NCBI RefSeq assembly: GCF_000315915.1
Contig: NC_020187.1
Coordinates: forward strand, 186,001-250,000
Length of the DNA stretch: 64,000 bases
Source of the DNA: Henningerozyma blattae CBS 6284
Taxonomy: Eukaryota > Ascomycota > Saccharomycetes > Saccharomycetales > Saccharomycetaceae
Reading direction: 5' to 3'
Shown here: positions 33,499-41,541 of the stretch, one piece after another
How the letters are laid out: each line of letters opens with the position of its first letter
Position numbering within the stretch: position 1 is the stretch's first letter
Notes under the pieces: model-generated
Databases searched by the model: none
Told to the model about the DNA's origin: nothing
What the model saw: the letters and a program-made list of their open reading frames with translations, nothing else
Position numbers and translations under genes: made by a program

Positions 33499-33805
33499 AA
33501 ATTCACTTTAGGCCGAATCGGAACAGGAAAAATTACCGCAAATTGAAAATATGATCGGCAAGCGATATAGCATAAAATATTGCGGGGAAAAATGTAATGA
33601 TGAGTAAGAAGACCTATGATTGGGTAAGATAGTGCCCTGGGTTAAAGGATTGTCATGGGAATATTCATATAGGATTCTCTTTGCAAATCATATTTTTAAT
33701 AGTGCCTCTTAGTAATACTAAACATAAAGTTTTTTGTTGGGCAAAACATATGCAATAGAACCATATCATAATAGCCAATCAATTAGATATGCTAATAGTG
33801 CTAAA

Positions 33806-33825
33806 TTTTTTTTTTTTTTTTTTTT
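33806..33825. repeat. Poly(T) run, 20 bp
   Basis: A perfect T20 tract between RPC34 and ATO2. It may be a nucleosome-depleting dT element. Confidence 0.9.
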
Positions 33826-34013
33826 AAGTATTGGACTTGTAGATTAGGTGTCGGAATCTTTAAATGCCCTTGCCTTTGTCTTGCCGTGAATCTTTATTGG
33901 AGTACACATGGCATGACCATACATATTCGTATAAAGTTTTTAAATAGTCATTTCTATATAGAAGGCTTCCTAATGCATTACTCCTCTCTTGCTGTCTCTA
34001 TATTATTACGATT

Positions 34014-35018
34014 CTATAAGGTCCATTCATCGAAATATATAGCTTCTTTATCTCCTGTAGTTGGAGCAATTGTATTATAAAATGTGAAAATGGAAAAATC
34101 CTCGAAATTCGGATCGAAAATCCCTTTAGGTTCCTTTTGTTCGTCCTTTTTTTTATTATTCTTGTCTGATGTTTGAATAACACCAGATTGTGTCATTTGA
34201 AGTACACTCTGTAACGTGACTCGATAACAATCATGTGCTATTTTTTCTAGTCGATCGTCATATACCAATACTTGACATAGAGATCTTATATCTTCGTTAC
34301 TTAATTCTACATTGGCGACTTTAGCATTCATAATAAATTCTAATATTTCATCAATATTGGCATAATTTTTCACGTTTGGTGCATATAATTGTTCAAAAGT
34401 ATTAGAATTTTTAGATTGTTTCATGGTGAAATTTTTAAATCCATTGGGGAATGTTCTTTCACTAACAAATCTCCAAACAATGGTTAAAAGTGAATTGATA
34501 AATTCTACATCCAATTCACTATCAGTAAACCAAGGACCACCGGTGACATCTGTGGATGGTTGTAAATTATATAACATATATATCTTTCTAGTGGGGAATT
34601 TAACACTTTTCACACTTTTCACATATCTTTGAGATTCTAATGATTTTAAACATTTCAATACAATATGTTGATGTAGATTGGTTCTTGCCTTGATAGTCTT
34701 GGACCAAATCCCCTCTCTACCACTAGCCTCGATATAAGAGTATACAAGAGATTCCTCCGCAGACATGGTAGATTTCTTGGAGGCTTCTATTTTATCAACA
34801 GGCTGGAATTTTAGTTCATTGTTTTGTTTTATTAATCTGATTAAATTTGAGTTCAATAATTCTTGGACTATATGCATCATATCTGCTAATGAATCAATAC
34901 CCAATATTGTTTTCAATTCATCTTGGGTGAATAATGTTTGATTCGGCTGTTTAGACATCATAACTTCGTGTAGATGCTTGGCATTGTCTGATAATGGAAC
35001 AGTAGTTGAAGAGTTCAT
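34014..35018 (-). CDS. RPC34: RNA polymerase III subunit C34 (Rpc6)
   Basis: Rpc34 is a winged-helix subunit of the Pol III heterotrimer C82-C34-C31; it contacts TFIIIB and opens promoter DNA. The ORF is 334 aa (317 in S. cerevisiae), ATG 35018. Family segments include TQDELKTILGI near residue 36, the winged-helix region ESLVYSYIEASGREGIWSKTIKARTNLHQHI, KFPTRKIYMLYNLQPS and TGGPWFTDSELDVEFI. The C-terminal half keeps YDDRLEKI. It is adjacent to ATO2 as in S. cerevisiae chromosome XIV. Confidence 0.95.
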   Translation of the reverse strand: MNSSTTVPLSDNAKHLHEVMMSKQPNQTLFTQDELKTILGIDSLADMMHIVQELLNSNLIRLIKQNNELKFQPVDKIEASKKSTMSAEESLVYSYIEASGREGIWSKTIKARTNLHQHIVLKCLKSLESQRYVKSVKSVKFPTRKIYMLYNLQPSTDVTGGPWFTDSELDVEFINSLLTIVWRFVSERTFPNGFKNFTMKQSKNSNTFEQLYAPNVKNYANIDEILEFIMNAKVANVELSNEDIRSLCQVLVYDDRLEKIAHDCYRVTLQSVLQMTQSGVIQTSDKNNKKKDEQKEPKGIFDPNFEDFSIFTFYNTIAPTTGDKEAIYFDEWTL

Positions 35019-35214
35019 GATGCAATGTGGTTGAACTGTTGGAGAAGTAATTGAATAAATATTAAAAAAAAAGTAATAATACTAATAAAAATGTTTGTAT
35101 ACATTTATATATACTACTACTATATAAATCGATGAGTATGGGCAAGATGATAGAAAAAAAAAAAAAACATTACAGTTCCAACCGCACGCGCGGAATGTAC
35201 GGGCATGAAATACC

Positions 35215-36252
35215 TTATTTGGAAACAGGTATAACTATTTTTTCAATAATATTCCAATCTTTAACAAGATATAATCCATGAGTTTCATCTTTTTTATACC
35301 ATAATAAGGATTTGATGTTATCATTTTCAAGAAATTCTAAATAATCTTTTCTATTTAAAGAAGCTGATCCTGATAATAATGTCACCAACTTATCCAATTG
35401 AGTTTTAGAATTCATCATGATTATACCATTTACTTGTGGTAATAATAGTGATAAAAGATCCGTTTGACTATCACCTATATACCATATATCTTTATCCTTC
35501 GAGACTATATCTAACAAATACCTTCTTTTATCGGATCCAGTCATGATTTTTTGATCAAAATTTCCATCCCATTTCAAATCAGAAGAATTCATTTGTAAAT
35601 TATTACAACTTATAGGAAAAGTAAATTCATCATTTGGATCAATCATATATTTTATAAATTCTTTTGACCAATTAATGGAAAGTATTTCAAATTTTCTTGA
35701 AGCATTTGATAAATATTTCTTCAAGAATTCGTTAAATTTAGGTTTAATTAAATTTTGACAAACGGGATCATTTATTACAAATTGTTTCAAATCATTTAAT
35801 GAAATATCATTAAATAATTTTTCCCGTTGTAAAAGATTTATAGAATACAATTCAATATTTTTCAAACCATCTTGATATTTGATTTCCCAAGATATATTCT
35901 CATCATTATCTAATAATGGTAACTTTCTTTGTTTGGTCAAATCATTTATAACCTTCATATAATTATCCATATAAGTATCTTGAAAATATTTCCAATCCCT
36001 TTCATGTTTATGAAGCTTATACGGTAATTGAGCTAAAATGTCTATAGTATCACGTACAGTAATAGTTTCATCGAAATCTGCCACTACCAACATTTCTTTT
36101 TTAACGTATCTTTTTGGTAAATTCCAAAATATTAAAATTATTAGAATAATTATTAATATATTCTGACGTCTTTTCATAAATGGTGAACCTTTGTGCATTC
36201 GAACACGAGACCCATCCTTGAATATCCGGGTAACTATATCAATTCCCACCAT
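35215..36252 (-). CDS. CTO1: HAD-superfamily phosphatase, Cto1 (YCR015C) homologue
   Basis: The product is 345 aa with a membrane-anchor-like helix at about residues 31-45 (NILIIILIILIFW) and then a HAD core. Motif I is DFDET at 59-63, and a late motif GDSQTDLLSL lies near residue 270. The nucleophile Asp59 and the Asp61 acid/base are both present. In S. cerevisiae, YCR015C (Cto1, needed for cold tolerance) is a HAD-like protein near ADY2 and CWH43, which are also neighbours here. The substrate is unknown; related phosphatases act on small phosphorylated metabolites. ATG 36252 is the first in frame. Confidence 0.8.
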   Translation of the reverse strand: MVGIDIVTRIFKDGSRVRMHKGSPFMKRRQNILIIILIILIFWNLPKRYVKKEMLVVADFDETITVRDTIDILAQLPYKLHKHERDWKYFQDTYMDNYMKVINDLTKQRKLPLLDNDENISWEIKYQDGLKNIELYSINLLQREKLFNDISLNDLKQFVINDPVCQNLIKPKFNEFLKKYLSNASRKFEILSINWSKEFIKYMIDPNDEFTFPISCNNLQMNSSDLKWDGNFDQKIMTGSDKRRYLLDIVSKDKDIWYIGDSQTDLLSLLLPQVNGIIMMNSKTQLDKLVTLLSGSASLNRKDYLEFLENDNIKSLLWYKKDETHGLYLVKDWNIIEKIVIPVSK

Positions 36253-37889
36253 TTTAATTGGTTCCCATTAATTGTTGGTTTTTTGACTTTTTTTCAATTA
36301 AACGGATTAATCCGATTGGCGGATTTTGAAAAAAAAATAGAAAAAAAAAAAAAGTTTTAACCGGAAAGAACCGGCTGTTAACATTTCTTATTCATTTTTC
36401 TTGAATTGTTTTTTTACTTTTATATCAAACACAGAGTCTTGTGCGTGGGTATCTGTTACATCGGAAAAAGAAACGGAACAGGCGTTCCACTATTCAAACG
36501 GAAATGTCAAATGATAATTGAAATTTTCCATTTTGGCTGACCAATCTGGTAATAGATAATGGAAAAATTCTTAAGCAAAGCCAAGTACTCTACGAATGGA
36601 TCTGAGTGTGAGTACTTACTCACTCACAACAACATCTGAATCTACCCATTTAAAGGTTAATAATAGAATTTATATAGTAATGGGAACGATATGAGTTGCT
36701 CGTTTTTTGAAAAAAAAGGACATATTTGAATTTAAAACTGGATTATTTGTTTGAGAGAAATACCGTAACGTCTATTTTTCATTCTTTCTCCACATAGACA
36801 TATTGAACATTCACATCTATTTATTTATTTTTTTTTTAAAAGTTAAGCAACTGGGAAAAGTACTTAACAGACTTTTCACCTCCACACACAGCTTACTTAT
36901 AATCGTTGCTAATCGAATATTACTCCGTTTTAATATAACAAAAATTCTTTTCTAATATTATTATCAATCAATAGTCATCTCTCCAGAAAATTTTTTTTTT
37001 AAAAAAAAAATAATAAAACAAACTCTATTATAACTCCACTCCACTTTTATTATTATATTTGTTCAAACGAACTATTAACTTTTCACTGTAGAGTTTGATT
37101 TACTCTATTGTTTTGTATTTTTTTTTAAATTTGATTTTGATCTTTTGAGTTTTGATATTTTTCTTCAATTTTTTATTTCTTAATTATTTCTATTTTTTAT
37201 TTCGTTTATTTCATTTGTTTTAATCCATTCCACTCTTAATATATTTGTTTTTCTTTACTGTTCACTCACTGCTTTTATAGACAAAAGAAAACGACTTCCA
37301 CTACATTCTTTTTGGCAGAATAATATAATACCATTCCACCTTTATTTGCCAAATCAAAACAGCACTACTTTCTTCATATCCAAGAGTAACGAAATTAATT
37401 GAGTTACATTTTTCTGATAGATCCGATATCCAAGACATCAATATTTCGTTTTTTATTATTTTACCAAAATTTTAAAAACAAGACACTTTACTTGACTTTT
37501 CATGTCTAACATACCCAACTACTAATCCTTTTTTTTTACAAAAAAAAAATATAATCAAAAAAAAAAAAAATCTATAACGACAACTCGTATTTGTTACATT
37601 TTTGCATATTAATTTACTCAGACATTTAACGCCTTCCCATTTTTTTCTTTACCTTCTCACTTAATTTAATTATTCATTTTGCATTTTCCACCCTTTCATC
37701 TTTAATATTTTTTGTTTCCCCTTCCAACTCAGCATCTTTAAAAACTAATATATATATATATATATATATTATTATTATTTCTTTTTTTTTCATTTTGTAA
37801 CCTTACGATGTTCAAATACTCATACGATAGTCAAGAACTTCTGCGAATCACTACAAAAATGTGTCCATCCCAAAGCCCGTGTATATTCC
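36253..37889. promoter_or_regulatory. Long T-rich promoter region of the first HGT1-like gene, with Rgt1-like sites
   Basis: This 1.6 kb region is unusually T- and pyrimidine-rich toward the gene. Rgt1-type CGGANNA sites occur as a palindromic pair CGGATTAATCCG (36303-36314), CGGAAAA (36462-36468), CGGAACA (36474-36480) and, on the minus strand, CGGAGTA (36921-36927). Rgt1 is the glucose-regulated repressor of hexose-transporter genes in yeast. CCGGAAAGAACCGG (near 36362) is a further CCGG pair. A (TA)10 tract lies at 37749-37769. The palindrome is close to CTO1 and could act there instead. Confidence 0.4.
37749..37769. repeat. (TA)10 microsatellite followed by ATT repeats
   Basis: TA tract in the leader region of the first HGT1-like gene, followed by four ATT units. 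Confidence 0.85.
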
Positions 37890-40874
37890 ATGTTCCCCAA
37901 GATTTACAACATGTACCTTTGTACGTTTGTTGCATGTATATCTGGGTTCATGTACGGGTTTGATGTTGTTTCATTAACCACCATGGTAGATACAAATTCA
38001 TATGGTAAATATTTCGATCACCCGGATTCAACCGGGGAAGGTGGTATTACAGCATCTATTGCTGGTGGATCAGCGTTTGGGGCACTGGCGTCACCGTATT
38101 TTTCCGATACTTTTGGTAGAAAATTTTCATTACATCTGTGCTCATTTTTTTGGATCATTGGATCTGTATTACAATGTGCTGCACAAAACCTGCCGATGTT
38201 AATTATTGGTAGAATCATATCTGGGTTTGGTATTGGATTTGGTGTTGCAGCGGCACCGATGTATTCTGCCGAATTATCACCTCCCAATATGAGAGGAACA
38301 ATTGTAGGGATGTTTCAAGTCTCTGTGACGTTGGGTATTTTAATACTTTTTTTCATTGGTTACGGATGTCATTCTATTGAAAGTACTGCTGCGTTTCGAA
38401 TTGTTTGGGGTATTCAATTGGTACCCGGGGTTATAAGTGCATGTTTAATTTTTTTCATACCTGAATCACCACGATGGTTGGCAAGTCATAAGAGATGGAA
38501 TGATGCAACGAATGTTATTATGAAATTGAGTCTGACTCATTCATTATCTGAAGAACAAACGAATTTACAATTGAACGAATTGAAAGATTACATCTTGGGA
38601 GACCGATACGGGGCAGTATTTGCATATCGAGATTTATTTAAAAGAAAATCGTTAATGAAAACGATTGTGGGGATGTCAGCACAGACGTGGCAAGCGTTTT
38701 GTGGGATCAATGTGATGATGTATTATGTTGTTTATATTTTCCAAATGGCCGGGTATCAAGGGTCCTCGATCTTGGTATCTTCCTCTATTGAATATATTTT
38801 AAATTTCGCCATGACATTTTGCTCGTTATTTATATTTGACAAGATTGGTCGAAGAAAGTTATTTCTAACTGGAGGTGTATTCATGTGTTGTTTTTTGTTT
38901 ATTGAGACGGGATTATTGGCAGGATATTCGAAACCACTGCCTTATGGATACAATGGTCATGATACGGTGAGGATATATATACCGAATTCGGAACGGCCTG
39001 CCGCACATGCTGCGATTGCTTGTGCGTATCTGTTTGTATGTGCGTTTGCACCCACCTGGGGTGTTGGAGTGTGGATCTACTACAGTGAGATCTTTAACAA
39101 CACGGAAAGAGCCAAGGGCACTGCGTTGTCAGTTTCGTGTAATTTCTTTGCGAATTTCGCCCTGGCGTTGTTTACTCCTGCGAGTTTCCGTAATATCAAT
39201 TGGAGGACGTATATTATCTTTGGGGTGTTTTCGTTTGTATTGACGGTACATACCTTTTTAATGTTTCCGGAGACTAATAGGAAATCATTAGAAGAGATTG
39301 ATTTGATGTGGGATGCACACATTCCAGCATGGAGGACATCGAAATGGAAACCTGATAAGAATAAATTGGTTTCGATCAAGTCTAATATGTTGAGTGACGG
39401 AACACAAGAGGAAGAGCAAGAAGGTGATGAATATGAGGAGGATGAGTATGGGTTCAAGCATTTGGATTATCCGTACGAACCCGAGGAGATAGATAATCTG
39501 ACAACGACTACGAATTTGAACAGTAACAATTATGGCAACATGATTGGGTTGGATCGAGCCAGTACGATTGAGCCGTCGATCGAGAGATTTACGTCGAGAT
39601 CGACGATCAACAACACCAACACGGGGATGCAATTGTTTCCGTTTCCGATGCCGGAGTCCAAGACGAAAGTTCTTTTCAAGACTCCGACAAATAATGCGAG
39701 TGAATTGATCACTATCCAAGAATCGATGATGGAGCCGCCGTTGAGTCGGAACATGACGCTGAGTCCGATTTCCTCGGGCGAAGAAGAGGAGGGCCAGGGC
39801 CAGGGCCAGGGCCAGGGCCAAGAGCAAGGACAAGGACAAGGACAAGAACAAGGACAACAACAAGAAGAAGATATAGTGGCCCAGCACGAACGGATCTTGT
39901 ACGATCAAAGCGTGGCACGCCATCATGAGAATATCAACACCAATACACAACTGATGAACAATATCAACATGCTGATGAGTTTGCAAGAAGAGCCTGTGGA
40001 GGAAGGATTTGAAGAACAATTGGATGGGCGGCTAGAGGGGCTTGCGAATTCGCAAGCCAACGAGGAAATCTTGTATCCGAACCCTGTGGCGGAAGACGAA
40101 ACAGAAGACAATACGGTGGGCGAAGATCTTTCGTTGGTCAATCCTGTTGAATTGCAAAACAGCAATTGCGACATGTCGAGTGATGACGAATCCGTCCATA
40201 TGGACCACAACACTTCTTTCCCCGTGACGCCGATTCAAAGCATCAACGACAGTGTATACGAGAATTCGCCTCACAAGAGCGTGTGCACGTTTTCCAATCC
40301 CATATACGAGAGTATTGAAGATATCTTGAATTCTTCCCGAGCTATCGGAACTGGCAAAAGTAACGATACTCCCTTCCATGACCATGCGTTTGCCGAAGAC
40401 CCCATGTTCAACAATCCGATTTACAATTCGTTCTCGATATCTAACAAACTTCGTTCTTCTACGATAGGACCAGGTGACACGCCAGATTCCCACGATTACT
40501 TGCTGGGTCTTTCCCAAACCCGTTCCAGCTCTAGCCATTCTGTCTTGGAGTTTACCGATGATGAAAAAGAAGATAGTCCTGATAAGCATATACCGAACAT
40601 TACAGCCACTACTACAGCCACTGCTACCACCACTGGCAACACCACCACTGGCAACACCACCACCACCATTCAATCTGATAACCACGACGATAGTGACGTC
40701 GACCATCGCTCGTTCGATTCCCAAGAGGCGCTTGCACATTCGGTAATGACACAATCTGGCCAGATCCCTGGCAATTTCTCCACACCATCGATTGCCAATC
40801 GCCGCCAGCGGCCGTACAGTGACATCAGCGACGACTGTCTGTTTCCCAATCCGGTGCACAGCAACGAGCCCTAG
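37890..40874 (+). CDS. HGT1-like hexose transporter homologue with ~515-residue C-terminal tail
   Basis: The product is 994 aa. Residues up to about 470 form a 12-helix sugar-porter (MFS) core close to Kluyveromyces lactis Hgt1: FVACISGFMYGFDVVS, FGRKFSLHLC, FIPESPRWLASH, GRRKLFLTGG and FPETNRKSLEEIDLMWDAHI. The rest is a hydrophilic, acidic tail with a Gly-Gln repeat (about residues 635-657, GQGQGQGQEQ), a Thr-rich stretch, and five NP[VI] motifs at residues 731, 751, 803, 842 and 987; two read NPIY. Such a tail is reminiscent of the glucose sensors Snf3/Rgt2, though this core is of Hgt1 type. The helix-7 motif reads WQAFCGIN instead of QQxxGxN. Homology to Hgt1 seems to continue a few codons upstream of this ATG (see findings). 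It is tandem with a second HGT1-like gene. Confidence 0.88.
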   Translation: MFPKIYNMYLCTFVACISGFMYGFDVVSLTTMVDTNSYGKYFDHPDSTGEGGITASIAGGSAFGALASPYFSDTFGRKFSLHLCSFFWIIGSVLQCAAQNLPMLIIGRIISGFGIGFGVAAAPMYSAELSPPNMRGTIVGMFQVSVTLGILILFFIGYGCHSIESTAAFRIVWGIQLVPGVISACLIFFIPESPRWLASHKRWNDATNVIMKLSLTHSLSEEQTNLQLNELKDYILGDRYGAVFAYRDLFKRKSLMKTIVGMSAQTWQAFCGINVMMYYVVYIFQMAGYQGSSILVSSSIEYILNFAMTFCSLFIFDKIGRRKLFLTGGVFMCCFLFIETGLLAGYSKPLPYGYNGHDTVRIYIPNSERPAAHAAIACAYLFVCAFAPTWGVGVWIYYSEIFNNTERAKGTALSVSCNFFANFALALFTPASFRNINWRTYIIFGVFSFVLTVHTFLMFPETNRKSLEEIDLMWDAHIPAWRTSKWKPDKNKLVSIKSNMLSDGTQEEEQEGDEYEEDEYGFKHLDYPYEPEEIDNLTTTTNLNSNNYGNMIGLDRASTIEPSIERFTSRSTINNTNTGMQLFPFPMPESKTKVLFKTPTNNASELITIQESMMEPPLSRNMTLSPISSGEEEEGQGQGQGQGQEQGQGQGQEQGQQQEEDIVAQHERILYDQSVARHHENINTNTQLMNNINMLMSLQEEPVEEGFEEQLDGRLEGLANSQANEEILYPNPVAEDETEDNTVGEDLSLVNPVELQNSNCDMSSDDESVHMDHNTSFPVTPIQSINDSVYENSPHKSVCTFSNPIYESIEDILNSSRAIGTGKSNDTPFHDHAFAEDPMFNNPIYNSFSISNKLRSSTIGPGDTPDSHDYLLGLSQTRSSSSHSVLEFTDDEKEDSPDKHIPNITATTTATATTTGNTTTGNTTTTIQSDNHDDSDVDHRSFDSQEALAHSVMTQSGQIPGNFSTPSIANRRQRPYSDISDDCLFPNPVHSNEP
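39792..39857. repeat. In-frame hexanucleotide repeats GGCCAG and GGACAA
   Basis: About five GGCCAG units (39792-39820) followed by interrupted GGACAA units (39828-39857) encode the Gly-Gln tract in the tail of the first HGT1-like protein. Tracts like this are prone to length change between strains. Confidence 0.85.
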
Positions 40875-41541
40875 GGCGATTCTCTGCGCCACACGCTCAC
40901 ACTATGTATTTGCACCATGTACTATATACGCACTCACACCTGCTATTATTTACCCCATCGGGCAATTGATCCTTGCCCGATGCTTGCCCGATCCTTCCCC
41001 TCTCCATTGTGTGGATTGGCCCCAACAGGAAAGTCTTGCGCTGGGCATTGCACGGTTCTGCACGGCATTTTCTTCGCACTCGCCGGTCGGCAAAGTCTTG
41101 GAGATTAACCCCCGCGTTTCCTATCAGGGCAAGAATGGCGCAGTAGTTTCTTTTTTGTCGCATGGCAAAAAAATGCAAGGTGTTGCGGGGTCAGGGCGCC
41201 GATCTGAATCTGGGAAGCAGAAATGCTATTGTCAGAGACATCAGGAAGTGATTAGACTATTCGAGCAGAGAATATCCGAGCAGAGAATATCCGAGCAGAG
41301 AATATTCCAGCAGAGAAACGTCCGGGCACAACCTCGGCGAGACGCGGGGCTATATTTCATCACACGCCTGAGTATCTGTATCTGTATCTATACATACAGA
41401 CATACAGACATACATATATATATATATATACATACACACATACATACAAGCAAGCATTCAGTCAAATAAGCTTTTATATATACATACATCGCAAAAAGAG
41501 CATGCTCTATTACCCTTCGATTACTCGTATTCTCCCATCAC
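40875..41541. other. GC-rich spacer between the two HGT1-like genes
   Basis: 667 bp, much richer in G and C than most spacers in the window (29 of 60 bases in 41101-41160). It contains a 9-bp hairpin ATCGGGCAA/TTGCCCGAT (40957-40981) with an extra direct copy of TTGCCCGAT (40984-40992), a 15-bp tandem repeat (41262-41321), and a CATA/TA-rich microsatellite near 41389-41449. The 225-codon frame over 40792-41469 overlaps the upstream gene and ends in the repeats; I do not consider it a gene. Confidence 0.55.
41262..41321. repeat. 15-bp tandem repeat, about 4 copies
   Basis: The unit CGAGCAGAGAATATC occurs at 41262-41276 and 41277-41291; a third copy (41292-41306) differs by its last base and a fourth (41307-41321) is diverged. 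It lies about 220-280 bp upstream of the second HGT1-like gene, so it may be a repeated upstream element. Confidence 0.9.

Larger units (their letters stand above)
33049..34013. promoter_or_regulatory. ATO2 upstream region with GC-rich island
   Basis: The 965 bp between RPC34 and ATO2 contain an island at about 33290-33530 that is clearly richer in G and C than its surroundings and dense in CGG/CCG triplets, such as CGGAGAATGTCCG. It is probably the ATO2 control region. A T20 run lies at 33806-33825. The 76-codon ORF inside the island (33316-33546) looks like a by-product of GC content. Confidence 0.5.

Noticed and set aside
33316..33546. 76-codon plus-strand ORF in the ATO2 promoter
   Set aside because: It coincides with the GC-rich island where stop codons are rare; no family resemblance, and it overlaps probable regulatory sites.
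40792..41469. 225-codon plus-strand frame between the HGT1-like genes
   Set aside because: It starts inside the upstream gene and ends in tandem and CATA/TA repeats; it is a by-product of high GC and repeats.
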